A stretch of 64,000 bases of DNA from the NCBI RefSeq assembly GCF_029542785.1, contig NC_083374.1, positions 372,001 to 436,000 of the forward strand, read 5' to 3'. Under the pieces are notes generated by a model. The model did no database searches. It was not told where the DNA came from and was given only the letters and a program-made list of their open reading frames with translations. This document shows positions 9,259 through 19,253 of the stretch, piece by piece. This stretch comes from Malassezia japonica (lineage: Eukaryota; Basidiomycota; Malasseziomycetes; Malasseziales; Malasseziaceae). Position 1 is the stretch's first letter, and each line of letters begins with the position of its first letter. Position numbers and translations under genes: made by a program.

Positions 9259-12200
9259 ATGGCGCCGGCGCGAGTGCGGGCGACGAGCGCGCGCGTAGGC
9301 GTGGACCCTGCGCTGCGCACGAGCTTGGTGCACCTTCCCGCGTCGCTGTGCAACACACTGGTCTCTCGCAATGTCGTCGCGCAGACGCTCATTGTCGAAA
9401 TCGGCACGGAGAAGCAGTCGTACTACTGCGGCTGGACGGGTCTGAGCGCAGCCCACGCGATGCTCGACGACCCAAAGGGCCAGCCGGCGGAGCGGCTGGT
9501 CGTAGGGCCCTCGCTCGCTTCGCTCTTTGCGCCGGTGCTGCGCGATGGGATGGACGTGAGCCTCCGCCTGTTTCGGTCGCCCCCGGTGCCGATCGCGGAG
9601 CAGGTGCACGTCGTGCCGCTGCACGCCGACGACTGGGAGATCCTCTCGATCCACGCAGAGGACGTCGAGACGAATATGCTCGCGCAGGTACGCGCCGCGA
9701 AGCAGAACCAGGTGCTCGCGGTGCAGGTCGGGCGCAGCGCGTCGACGGTCGTGCGCTTCATCGTCGAAAAGACGGTGCCTCCGACGCTCGCCGAGGGCGA
9801 GGAGGGCGAGGGGGCGATTGCTGTGCGCCTCTCGACCGACTCGGAAGTGATTGTCGCGCCAAAGCAGCGTGCGCCGCAACAGGAAAAGGCCGAGGCGCTC
9901 GTGCCGACCGCCGACACACCCAGCGGGCCGCTCAACGCAGCAAGCGCCGCGGGGGCGCTCGCCCATGCCATGTGGCGCGTCCTCCCGAGCGCCTACGTCC
10001 AAGAGGACGAGGGGAATAGCTGGACGGCGCTCGTCCCGGCGTCGCACGCACCGCCGGACGTGGACCACCCTACGTACGAGCTGCTTTCGCTCGCATTTTC
10101 GCACGGCAAGGCGTGCGTCACGCGAATCGGCTGCCCGACGCAGTCCAAGGGCGACGAGCACCCGACGAACGCCACGGCCAGCGCGGCATTTGCGCCGGGC
10201 GACGCGCTGCCGAGCGCACCAGTGCAGTGGCCGCCGATGCACGTGTGGCTCGGCAAGGAACTGCGTGAGAAGCTCAACGTATCCGACTTGGACCTCGTGC
10301 AGTTCTCGGCGCCGCCGCCGGGCGCGGTGCGGGGCGCAGAACGGAGCACATCATTCCCTACACCGCTCCAGCGCTACACGCCGGCGGCGCTGCCGGGGAT
10401 GGACAAGGTCATGGCCCAGTGCCTCGGCGCAGTCGAGGGCGTGCACCTCCAGCGCGTCTTGCAGGCCGCCGACCAGGGGCGCCTCGACGTGCACGAACAG
10501 GCCAAGGCACACGCCGTGCCGTACACGAGCACTAGTGGCCTCCTCCTGTGCGGCGGGCCGGGCTCGGGCAAGACGGCCGTCGCCAAGGCGGTCGGCGCGC
10601 GCCTCGCAGCCGACCCTGCTGCGCTGTACCGCACCATGTACATTGACTGTGCGACATTCGTGGAAGAACGTATGCCGCTCGTGCGCTCGCACTTTAAAAA
10701 GTGGCTCGACGACGCCGCATGGCACGCGCCGACGCTGCTCATCCTCGACAACCTCGACCTGCTGATGCCGGCCGAGGCAGAGAACGTCGACGGGACACGC
10801 TCGACGCAGCTCGCGCACGCGCTCATTGCCAAGATCCAAGAAACAGTACAGGACTTTGACGTGTTTGTGCTGGCTACGGCGCAGTCGCTTACCAACGTGC
10901 ACGCCGCGCTGCAAGGCGGGCGCCTCTGGACCGAGACCGTGTCGATCAAGCCGCCGGCGAAGGACGCGCGGCGTGCGATCCTCGAGCGCCTTGTCGGCGA
11001 GCTTGCGACAAAGGCGGCTAAGCAGAAGGAGGAGGAGTCCAGCGGCGCAACACCTGCCGAGCCCGAAGCGCACGAGGCGCAGCTGCCCGAGCACGCTGCT
11101 GAGACGCAGCCCGGGGGAGAGGCAGAGGCACACATGCCGCCGCCCTCAGACGCCGCGCCCCCTCAAAACACGTCCGCCGCCCCCGATACCTCTGACCTCG
11201 ACTGGGTGGCGCTCGTAAACAATACCGACGGCTACCACGTCGCTGACCTCAAGATGCTCACGCAGCGTGCCGTGCACCAGTCCACAATGCGCCACCTGCT
11301 TGCCTCGGACGCATTCACGCTGAACATGGCCGACTTTGCGGCGGCCCAGGAAGACTTTACGCCGCTCTCGCTGCGCGACGTCAAGCTCGAGAAGTCGAGC
11401 ACGAACTGGTCCGACATTGGCGGCCTCACCGCTACGCGTCAGACGCTGCGCGAGACGCTCGAGTGGCCAACCAAGTACGCGGCGATCTTTGCCAACTGCC
11501 CGCTGCGTCTGCGCTCGGGCCTGCTCTTGTACGGCTACCCCGGCTGCGGCAAGACGCTCCTCGCGAGCGCCGTCGCAAAAGAGTGCGGCCTGCACTTTAT
11601 CTCTGTCAAGGGTCCCGAGATCCTGAACAAGTATATCGGTGCGAGCGAAAAGTCGGTGCGCGACCTCTTTGACCGCGCGCAGGCCGCCAAGCCCTGCGTG
11701 CTGTTTTTTGACGAGTTTGACTCGATTGCGCCAAAGCGTGGGCACGACTCGACCGGCGTGACGGACCGTGTCGTGAACCAGATGCTTACGCAGATGGACG
11801 GTGCCGAGGGCCTGGACGGCGTGTATGTGCTCGCGGCAACGTCGCGTCCTGACTTGATCGACTCGGCGCTCCTGCGTCCGGGCCGTCTGGACAAGTCGCT
11901 GCTGTGCGACATGCCCAACTACGACGACCGCATTGATATCCTGAAGGCCATCTCCCAAAAGGTGCACCTCGACCCCGAAGTCGACCTGCACTACTGGGCG
12001 AAGCGCACAGAGGGCTTCTCGGGCGCGGACCTGCAGGCATTGCTGTACAATGCGCACCTCGAGACGATTAACGAGGCAATCCAGCACGACGACGTGCCGC
12101 GTGCAAGCGGCCAGACGCAGCCGGCGGCGGTTGCCTACACGGCCGTGCCCCCCACCGACGCGCCGCCCGCCAAGGCGCAAAGCGGCGCGGAGCGCGCCGC

Positions 12201-12462
12201 GTTCTCAGAGCGCCTCGCGCGCATCCTCGGCGAGAAGAGCTCAGCGGCCGTCGCCAACGCCGCACCGGCCGAGGCGCCGGCCGCACGGCTGGTCACCGCC
12301 AAGCAGATCGAGTCGGCACTGCGCACGACACGCCCCAGTGTCCCGAAAGAGGAGGTCGCACGTCTCTCGCGCATCTACCGCACGTTTGCGGGCGACCGCG
12401 ACGGCGCTTTTCCGGATGGCGCGCCGAGCGACGCTATCGGTGCACGGACTAGTCTCATGTAG
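9259..12462 (+). CDS. PEX1: Peroxisome biogenesis AAA ATPase PEX1
   Basis: With Pex6 it extracts ubiquitinated Pex5 from the peroxisomal membrane (family knowledge). 1067 aa. The Pex1 N-terminal domain includes SLVHLPASL and QSYYCGWTG. D1 has Walker A GGPGSGKT near residue 432. D2 has GYPGCGKT near 759, Walker B FFDEFDSIAPKRG and the sensor region ATSRPDLIDSALLRPGRLD. This D2 block is the most diagnostic part of Pex1. The ATG at 9259 is used because the in-frame codon at 9244 is GTG. A low-complexity Ala/Pro/Glu insert separates D1 and D2 (about 600-645). Intronless. Convergent with the OFD1 gene, with a 30-bp gap. Confidence 0.95.
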   Translation: MAPARVRATSARVGVDPALRTSLVHLPASLCNTLVSRNVVAQTLIVEIGTEKQSYYCGWTGLSAAHAMLDDPKGQPAERLVVGPSLASLFAPVLRDGMDVSLRLFRSPPVPIAEQVHVVPLHADDWEILSIHAEDVETNMLAQVRAAKQNQVLAVQVGRSASTVVRFIVEKTVPPTLAEGEEGEGAIAVRLSTDSEVIVAPKQRAPQQEKAEALVPTADTPSGPLNAASAAGALAHAMWRVLPSAYVQEDEGNSWTALVPASHAPPDVDHPTYELLSLAFSHGKACVTRIGCPTQSKGDEHPTNATASAAFAPGDALPSAPVQWPPMHVWLGKELREKLNVSDLDLVQFSAPPPGAVRGAERSTSFPTPLQRYTPAALPGMDKVMAQCLGAVEGVHLQRVLQAADQGRLDVHEQAKAHAVPYTSTSGLLLCGGPGSGKTAVAKAVGARLAADPAALYRTMYIDCATFVEERMPLVRSHFKKWLDDAAWHAPTLLILDNLDLLMPAEAENVDGTRSTQLAHALIAKIQETVQDFDVFVLATAQSLTNVHAALQGGRLWTETVSIKPPAKDARRAILERLVGELATKAAKQKEEESSGATPAEPEAHEAQLPEHAAETQPGGEAEAHMPPPSDAAPPQNTSAAPDTSDLDWVALVNNTDGYHVADLKMLTQRAVHQSTMRHLLASDAFTLNMADFAAAQEDFTPLSLRDVKLEKSSTNWSDIGGLTATRQTLRETLEWPTKYAAIFANCPLRLRSGLLLYGYPGCGKTLLASAVAKECGLHFISVKGPEILNKYIGASEKSVRDLFDRAQAAKPCVLFFDEFDSIAPKRGHDSTGVTDRVVNQMLTQMDGAEGLDGVYVLAATSRPDLIDSALLRPGRLDKSLLCDMPNYDDRIDILKAISQKVHLDPEVDLHYWAKRTEGFSGADLQALLYNAHLETINEAIQHDDVPRASGQTQPAAVAYTAVPPTDAPPAKAQSGAERAAFSERLARILGEKSSAAVANAAPAEAPAARLVTAKQIESALRTTRPSVPKEEVARLSRIYRTFAGDRDGAFPDGAPSDAIGARTSLM

Positions 12463-12492
12463 TGGTGGTGTTGTATGTATCGCTGTATCGCT

Positions 12493-14508
12493 CTATTCCT
12501 CGTCCATCTCGACCTCGGCCGCACCGGCCGTGTACTCTGCCGCAATGTCCCAGCGGGAGCCGCCGGCGCTGGCAGAGAGGTACTTGACGAAACGCATCAC
12601 GCCCTCGTCACGCAGCACAATGTTGAGCGTGTTGTAGCTTGGCGTGACGTTGAGGAGAACACCGTCAAAGTCTTCGTCCTCGTCCTCGTCCATTGCCTCG
12701 TCGTCCTCTTCGTCCTCATCCTCGTCGGCTTCTTCTTCAGCCTCTTGGGCCTCGTCGTCCTCGTCGGCCTCGTCGGCCTCTTGGGCTTCGTCGCCCTCGC
12801 CCTCTTCGGCCTGCGCCTTGGCACGGCGGGACGCAGCACTCTGGTACACCGCGGGGTCCTCCTCGCCTTCATGCGGGGCAAGGTAGCACTCCCAGCCGCC
12901 GATATCACCCGTCTCCCACATCGCATCGAGCTTGCCGACATCCGCCTTGGACAGCACGCCCTTGCTAAGCGACGCCGGCGCCTTGGCCTTGCGGCCCGCG
13001 AGGCCCTTGGGTTTCGCCGTGGTGCGCACCACCTTCTTGGCGGAGCTCACCACGTCCGGCGTGAGGGTGAGAGTAAGGTCCAGCACGGTCTCTTCGTCCG
13101 AGCGCGCCAGCGTATAGTCAAGACCCGGGCGGAAACGGCGCGCGCGGATCGGGCGGCCGGCGAGGGGAATGAGCTGCGTAATGTTGGCGACAAAGTGGCG
13201 GAAGGCCACCGAGGGAAAGAGGACATGCGTCAGGCACGCGAGCAGGTCCGACGCGCTCGCAGGCAGCGTCGGCATCGGCGACGGCGTCTGGCTATAGTCG
13301 ACCTTGTCCGCGGTGCGCGGCGTGACGGTCTTGTCGAGCGTCGCAAAGCGCTCGCGGTGCGGCGGGCCTGCCAGGGCCCAGCGCTTGTCCTCGTCGCTGG
13401 CGTTCGCCGCGTGGTGCGTGCCGACGCCGTGCGGCTGGATTTGCACCGCGTCAAAGCCGACCTTTTCTTCGCCGGCCCACCACACCAGGCCGTCGTCCTC
13501 GTCCTTCTTGCGGAGCGCCTTTTCGAGCGACTCGGCAATGTCCTGGCGGAGGAAGTCGGCAAGAAGCAGGTGTGATTCGTCGCCGAATTTGTCAAAGAGC
13601 GTTGACTGAATCTTGCTCGTGAGGTATGCAGGGTTCAAAAAGTGTGCCAGGAAGCGCACATGCTCGGACGGGATCGGCGAGCCCGGGAGCGGCGGCTCGG
13701 CGTCGACGTACTCCTCAAACTCGCTCGCCCACTTTTTCGACGAGAGGCTCTCGAGCGAGCTAAACTCCTTCTCGGCCTTGGCCTCGCGGTCCTCCTCCTC
13801 CTGCGAAAAGTCGGGCTCGCCGGGCTGGGGCCGGTGGAACCAACCCGAGATGCTCAGGCGTCCGTGCGTCGGTGTCACCACCTCTTCAACCGAGTGGAAC
13901 GAGTGGCCGGGCTGCACGGCAAACAGCGTGTACTGGTTCCAGCGCGGGGGAATGACCCTGGACGGAATGTCCTCGGGGCAGTGCGCCTTCTTGACCGGGT
14001 ACAGCTCGAGGGCGCCGCCCCATTCCGGGCGCCAGTCCTCGTCCGGGTCCGGGAGGTAGAGGATATACGACACGCGGCGCGTCGAGATCACGTCGTCGTG
14101 GTTGAGCAGGTGGCATCCCTGACGGTAGTCGTTGATGCTCATATCCTTCTTCTTGGCGCTCAGGGCGCCGCAGCCCGTCACGCGCTGGATCCACGAGCGG
14201 AACTGCTCCGAGTAGATCGCATTGCGCACCTTGAGAACAGACTGCAGGCGCTTCGCCTCCTCCTCCGGCAGCCCGTCGAGGTTCGCGAGGTCACCGGTCT
14301 GGTTCACCTTGTAAATGTCGGTCTCTTTCTCGGTAAAGTGCAGCTCCTCGTTGATTTCGTTCCGTGCGGCACGCAGGAGGTCGTCGTTGATCAGACCATC
14401 GACAACCGCATGGTGGTAAGGTACGCTCTCATCATACTCCTTGTGCTTCTCCTCGATGAACGCATCGCCGAGCACCCCCGGGCGGAAGCACGCACTGACG
14501 TCGGCCAT
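12493..14508 (-). CDS. OFD1: Prolyl 3,4-dihydroxylase-type 2-oxoglutarate/Fe(II) oxygenase (TPA1/OFD1)
   Basis: Tpa1/Ofd1 enzymes hydroxylate a proline of ribosomal protein uS12, and in S. pombe Ofd1 also controls SREBP stability by oxygen (family knowledge). 671 aa. The catalytic domain shows YRQGCHLLNHDD (Fe ligands H and D), HSFHSVEEV (distal H) and GRLSISGWFHRP (Arg that holds 2-oxoglutarate). A second, non-catalytic oxygenase-like domain follows. A very acidic Asp/Glu run (about residues 560-620, bases about 12650-12830) sits before the C-terminus. The start is the ATG at 14508; a longer reading frame to 14655 would run through the TRM1 start and is rejected. Confidence 0.93.
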   Translation of the reverse strand: MADVSACFRPGVLGDAFIEEKHKEYDESVPYHHAVVDGLINDDLLRAARNEINEELHFTEKETDIYKVNQTGDLANLDGLPEEEAKRLQSVLKVRNAIYSEQFRSWIQRVTGCGALSAKKKDMSINDYRQGCHLLNHDDVISTRRVSYILYLPDPDEDWRPEWGGALELYPVKKAHCPEDIPSRVIPPRWNQYTLFAVQPGHSFHSVEEVVTPTHGRLSISGWFHRPQPGEPDFSQEEEDREAKAEKEFSSLESLSSKKWASEFEEYVDAEPPLPGSPIPSEHVRFLAHFLNPAYLTSKIQSTLFDKFGDESHLLLADFLRQDIAESLEKALRKKDEDDGLVWWAGEEKVGFDAVQIQPHGVGTHHAANASDEDKRWALAGPPHRERFATLDKTVTPRTADKVDYSQTPSPMPTLPASASDLLACLTHVLFPSVAFRHFVANITQLIPLAGRPIRARRFRPGLDYTLARSDEETVLDLTLTLTPDVVSSAKKVVRTTAKPKGLAGRKAKAPASLSKGVLSKADVGKLDAMWETGDIGGWECYLAPHEGEEDPAVYQSAASRRAKAQAEEGEGDEAQEADEADEDDEAQEAEEEADEDEDEEDDEAMDEDEDEDFDGVLLNVTPSYNTLNIVLRDEGVMRFVKYLSASAGGSRWDIAAEYTAGAAEVEMDEE

Positions 14509-14531
14509 GGTAAAAAAAAGAGCGTGGAGGT

Positions 14532-14537
14532 CACGTG
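14532..14537. promoter_or_regulatory. CACGTG palindrome in bidirectional promoter (OFD1 / TRM1)
   Basis: GTCACGTG lies 24 bp from the OFD1 ATG (14508), 27 bp from the upstream TRM1 ATG (14564) and 75 bp from the second TRM1 ATG (14612). Confidence 0.6.
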
Positions 14538-14563
14538 TAGCTTTCGTAGCGTCCAAAAAGTGG

Positions 14564-16490
14564 ATGCATCTCGCGGGGCGCGTCGTACGACTGGCCTTTG
14601 GATCGCGCAGCATGGCACCCCAACCGATCCTGCTGAGCCCCGAGGCGGTCGCCACGCGGGGAATTCACATCAAGCCGCATGAGGCGGCGTTCCGCGAAAA
14701 CAGCGCGACGATCGTCATGCCGTCCAAAGAGGCCGCGTTCCTGAACCCAGTGCAGGAGTTCAACCGCGACCTGAGCACGCTCTCGATCATCTCGTGGAGT
14801 CAGATGGTAGACCGCGAGAAGAAGCAGCGGTACGAGGCGCACCTGAATGCGCGCGAGGCAAAGCGCGCAAAGCGCGACGAGCCGGAAGCGAAGCGCCTCA
14901 AAACCGAGGAGGAAAAGGCGTACCGGCCGTACAAGTTTACTGCGCTCGAGGCGCTGAGCGCTACCGGGCTACGCAGTATCCGGTATGCGAAAGAGATCCC
15001 GCTCCTCGGCTCGGTGCTCGCCAACGACCTGTCTGCGACGGCCGTCCAGGCGATGCGCCGTAATCTCGCCCTCAACTTTCCGCCAGGGCGCCCGCTCGAG
15101 GAGTATGTCCCGCTCCAGGGCGAGCAAGAGGCAGCACTGAGCGCACCGGAGGCGCAGGAGGCATCTACTGACGCGCCCGACGCCGCGTCGACTGATCCCC
15201 AGATCCACCCCGACTGCAAGGTCATTGTGAACCAAGGCGACGCAATCACGCTCATGTACGAGCACCGCGACACGCCGAAACGCTTCGACATGGTCGACTT
15301 GGACCCCTATGGCACCGCGTCGCCGTTCCTCGACGCGGCGGTGCAGTCGGTGGCCGATGGCGGCCTCTTGTGTGTGACCTGCACGGACCTGGCGGTGCTT
15401 GCCGGGCACAACTACCCCGAAAAGTGCTGGTCGCTCTATGGTGGCGTGAGCGTCAAGGCAGAATACTCGCACGAAGTCGCGCTGCGTCTCGTCCTGCACG
15501 CGATTGCGACGGCTGCCGGCAAGTACGGCCGCTACATCCAGCCAATGCTCTCGCTCTCGATCGACTTTTACCTGCGTGTCTTTGTGCGTGTGTGGACGCG
15601 CCCCGAGACGGTGAAGTTGAATGCGTCCAAGACGGGCCTGGTCTACTCGTGCTCCAAGTGCAGCGACTTTCATATCCAGCCGATGGGCCGCGCGACGAGC
15701 TCGGCGAATGCCAAGACCGGCGCGACAAACGTCAAATTTGGCTCTGCGTCCGGCCCGCCGACCGACATGCGGTGCGGCGAGTGCGGCGGCAGCTTCCACG
15801 TCGGTGGCCCGATGTGGTTCGGCCCGCTGCACGACCCCCTCTTTTGCGACGAAGTCCTGACGACGCTCGACTCGGGCAAGCACAAGTTTGGGACGGAAGC
15901 GCGTATCCGCGGCATGGTCTCGACCGCACGCGACGTACGTCTTATTTGCTCACACAGGAACTCGACGCTCCGTTCTACTTCCACCCTGCCAAGATCGCGG
16001 GGCTGTTTCACTGCACGAGCCCTCCCCTTGCGCCGGTCATGTACGTGCCTGCCCAGACTAACGCAGCCATGCCCTGCTCAACGCCGGATTCGAGGCGTCG
16101 CGCTCGCACTGCGTCGCCGGCTCGGTCAAGACGAACGCGTCGCGTGGCGAAGTCTACGACCTGTTCCGTACGTGGATCAAGACGAACCCCGTGCGCGCCG
16201 ACCGCCTGAAAGACGGCTCGGCGGCCAAAGGCCTGCTGTCCCGCCGGAACGAGGACGGGACGCCTGCGACGCGGCGCTCCTACGATCTCGACACGCCGAA
16301 CGAGCGTACGGACGAGGTGGTGCACGGCACGTCCGCGTCGCGCCTCGTGCGCTACCAAATGAACCCCCAGGCGAACTGGGGCCCCGGCACGGCGGCCAAG
16401 GGCCACCGCAAAAAGCAGCACCGCAGCCTCGCCCCCGAAGACATCGCGCGGCGGGCGCAGGACCTGAAAGCGAAAGAGCAACAGCCATAG
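14564..16490 (+). CDS. TRM1: tRNA (guanine26-N2)-dimethyltransferase TRM1, three exons
   Basis: Makes m2,2G26 in tRNA in nucleus and mitochondria. Exons 14564-15934, 15958-16040 and 16067-16490; introns of 23 and 26 nt (GTACGT donors, CTCAC and CTAAC branches). The SAM fold is seen in EALSATGLRSIRYAKE and MVDLDPYGTASPFLDAAV. A Cys-pair metal site is seen in CSKC and CGEC. Two in-frame starts exist. ATG 14564 gives 625 aa and adds MHLAGRVVRLAFGSRS, a basic mitochondrial-type leader. ATG 14612 gives 609 aa starting MAPQPILLSPEAV. This mirrors the two-start dual targeting known for yeast Trm1. Convergent with uL14m, 16 bp apart. Confidence 0.93.
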
Positions 16491-16506
16491 GTTAGAGGTA
16501 TAATGG

Positions 16507-16959
16507 CTAAACAACTTTTGGCGCGAGACTGAGGATCTTGCCCCAGCCGCGCTCGCGCAGCTCGCTGGACACGACGCCGTTGACGCGCGTGCCGAGCGGT
16601 TCCTTGCGGTTGTTGAGAAGAACGCACGCGTTGTCGTCAAACTTGACCACGCGGCCGTCCGGGCGCTGTGCTTCCTTCTTGGTGCGCACAATCACCGCGT
16701 GGCGCACGTCGCCACGGCGCACCTTGAGCGCATTCGCCGCGCTGCCCGGAATCTGGTTCGTGGGAATCGGGCGCGCCTTTTGCACCACCACCACAATTTC
16801 GTCGCCTGCGTTAAAAAGGAAGACGTACCGACACGGCCAAGACCCTTGGAGCTCTTGTAGCGCAGCACGTTAATGCACTCGGCGATCAACCCGCCCGAGT
16901 TGTCGATAATCTACATCAGTCGCATCACGCACCGACATCGTCGCTTTCAGGCCCAGCAT
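16507..16959 (-). CDS. MRPL38: Mitochondrial large-subunit ribosomal protein uL14m (MRPL38-like), three exons
   Basis: Bacterial-type uL14 for the mitochondrial ribosome, 135 aa. Exons 16933-16959, 16830-16910 and 16507-16806; introns of 22 and 23 nt. The spliced protein begins [21 protein letters not shown] and continues [26 protein letters not shown] and [11 protein letters not shown], all bacterial/mitochondrial uL14 signatures rather than cytosolic uL14. The first coding exon has only nine codons. Without splicing only the 95-residue 3' part is open. Divergent from the histidine phosphatase across 52 bp. Confidence 0.93.
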
Positions 16960-16977
16960 GATCAAAGTGAAAGGAAA

Positions 16978-16983
16978 CACGTG
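16978..16983. promoter_or_regulatory. CACGTG palindrome in bidirectional promoter (uL14m / histidine phosphatase)
   Basis: CACGTGAC, 19 bp from the uL14m ATG (16959) and 29 bp from the phosphatase ATG (17012). Confidence 0.6.
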
Positions 16984-17011
16984 ACCGGTACCGTGCGCAT
17001 TGTCCCCCGCC

Positions 17012-17900
17012 ATGGCGCCCACGAGCCGCATCTACCTGACCCGGCACGCCCAGGCCGAGCACGTATGTGTATTTGCTTACGAAGAACGTTGACGAAGACT
17101 ACTCGATCCTCGATGCGCCCCTGACTGATCTCGGCAAGAAACAGGCGCAGCGCCTGCCGCTGCTGACGCAGGACCTGCAAAGCATCGCCCAGGTCGTGCT
17201 CAGCTCGCCGCTGCGCCGCACGCTGCAGACGACTGCGCTTGGCTACCCTGATGCGGTAAAGCGCCTGGGCGGCCACGCCAAGGTGGTGTGCCTGCCGCAG
17301 CTGCAAGAGTGCAGCGCGAACCTTTGCGACACGGGCTCGAGCCGCGCCGAGCTCGAGGCGATTCCCGAGTTTGCGCGCTTCGACCTGTCGCACCTGACCG
17401 ACGACTGGACGAGCAAGGCGGGCTTTTACGGTGCCGAGCCTGCTGCGCTCGACGCGCGTGCGCGCTGGATCCGCCAGTATTTGCGCGAGCGCCCCGAGGA
17501 GCACATTGTCGTCGTCGCCCACGGAGACATTCTGCGCCGCATGATCGGTGAAGAGTACCCCTGGACCAACGCCGAGGTGCGCCTCTTTCAGTTCGACCCC
17601 GCGACCGTGGCGGACGCGGACTGCCCCCTCTTTCACGTGCAGGACATTGCCGCGGGCGGCCGCACGGATGCGGACCTCTTGCAGCGCGGCGCGCCGGCCA
17701 ACTCGACGAACGTGCTCCCCGCCGTGGCTACTGTAAGCGAGGACGTTTCGGACGTGTCGGGCGAGCGCATCGCCTCGATGGAGGCGCGCGTAAAGCAGAT
17801 CCAGGCCTCGGTGCAGTCGCAGGCGAGCGAGCTGGAGGACCTCGACCGCCGCCTGGCCGAGGCCGAGGTGAAAAAGGCCGCGCTGGAAAAGAGTACGTAG
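17012..17900 (+). CDS. Histidine phosphatase superfamily (phosphoglycerate mutase-like) protein, two exons
   Basis: 288 aa. Exons 17012-17062 and 17085-17900 around a 22-nt intron (GTATGT donor, CTTAC branch). Splicing joins IYLTRHAQAEH to NVDEDYSILDAPLTDLG, which restores the catalytic RHxQAEHN motif; a start inside the intron would lose the catalytic histidine. The second catalytic histidine is in VVVAHGDILRRM. The C-terminal ~50 residues are a predicted coiled coil (Arg/Lys/Glu heptads). Similar to small fungal phosphatases of the PMU1/YOR283W type; the substrate is unknown. Confidence 0.85.
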
Positions 17901-17939
17901 ACGTCGCATAGCATCTCTGCCTATGAATATATGAACAAA

Positions 17940-19253
17940 CTAGCCCTGGGCGCACTGCACCTGGGGACCGCCGCCGGCCTCGTCGTCGTCCATATCGGCG
18001 CCCGAGGCGGGACCCGTGCGCGCACGGTGGGCCTCGTTATCGTCAATGGTATCCATCACGACGTCCTCCACGTCCACATTGTTCGGCAGGTTCGCCTTGG
18101 TGGTGCGGGGCGGAAGCGCCTTCTCGAGCAGGCCGCGCTGCTCCTCCGACAGGCTATCGGGGAAGTCCACCGAGAGGTTCACGTACAGATCGCCGAGCTC
18201 GTGGTGGCGGTACGAGGGCATACCCTGACCGCGCAGCACTTTCATGTCACCCGGCTTGATGATCTCGCCGGCAGGGATGTCGACCGAGAGCGCGTGGTCG
18301 TCGAGGTGCTCGATGCCGAGCTTGCCGCCGGCGAGCGCGGTGAGCAGGTCGACCTTGACGTCGACAAACAGATCGTTGCGCTTGCGCTTGAAGCGGGGGT
18401 GCGGCTGCTCGTCCACAATAATGATCACATCGCCGGGGATCGTGTTCGGCGCCTGGTCGGCCTCCTCCTTAAAGGTGATCTGGTGGCCGTCCTCCATACC
18501 CTTGTCGATACGGACCTCGAGCACCTTGCGCTCCTGCGTGATCTTCTTGCCGCTGCACGCCTTGCAGCGGTCCTTGGGGTCGATCTGCTCACCGGTGCCC
18601 TGGCAGTCTGTGCATGCCTGCTGCATCTGCTGCACCATCGGGCCGAGCTGGCGGAGGACCACCTTGATACCCTGGCCGTGGCAGGTGTTGCACGTCTTCA
18701 CCGAGCCCTCCTTGCCGCCGCGCCCATCACACTTGGAGCACAGCACATGCTTCTGCAGGGCCAGCTTGGTGAGCTTGCCCTTGTACAGGTCCTCGAGGGT
18801 CGCCTTGACACGGTGGATCAGATCCTTGCCCTTCTTGGGGCCACGGGGGCGGCCGCCGCCGCCAAAGAAACCGCCGCCGCCGCCGCCGAACAGCTGCGAG
18901 AAGAGGTCCTGGGGGTCCATGCCGCCGCCCATGCCACCAGACTCCGACACACCCTCCATGCCGAAGCGGTCGTACATCTCGCGCTTGTCCGAGTCAGAGA
19001 GGATCTCGTATGCATTCGTGACTTCCTTGAAGAGCTCAGGGTCACCGCCCTTGTCAGGGTGCAGCGACAGCGCCTTCTTGCGGTATGCCCTGCATGGTCA
19101 GTCGTGTGCCACGTACTTCTTCAGCTCGGACTCGGAAGCGGACACGGAAACTTCCAAAAGCTCGTACAGCTAGGGTCAGCCACTCGCTCGGACATGCATA
19201 CCTTTGTTTCTCTGTGGTTAGTTCGCTCAAACGCTCCATACGCACTTCACCAT
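17940..19253 (-). CDS. YDJ1: Type I DnaJ/Hsp40 co-chaperone (YDJ1/Mas5-like), four exons including a 10-nt microexon
   Basis: Cytosolic Hsp70 co-chaperone, 406 aa. Exons 19246-19253 (8 nt), 19202-19211 (10 nt), 19117-19169 (53 nt) and 17940-19089; introns of 34, 32 and 27 nt. The model gives MVKETKLYELLEV, the expected Ydj1 N-terminus, then HPD in LHPDKGG, a Gly/Phe region, four CxxCxGx zinc motifs (CSKC, CNTC, CTDC, CKAC) and the substrate-binding C-domains. The C-terminus is CAQG, a variant of the CaaX farnesylation box. Convergent with the phosphatase (39 bp). Confidence 0.93.

Noticed and set aside
12640..12830. CTCGTC-rich tract as a microsatellite or repeat element
   Set aside because: It encodes the acidic Asp/Glu region of the Ofd1/Tpa1 protein in frame; treated as low-complexity coding sequence.
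19170..19241. Single 72-nt intron in the DnaJ gene giving MVKCLYELLEV
   Set aside because: In frame but lacks the conserved ETK; the two-intron model with a microexon gives the exact family N-terminus with better splice sites.
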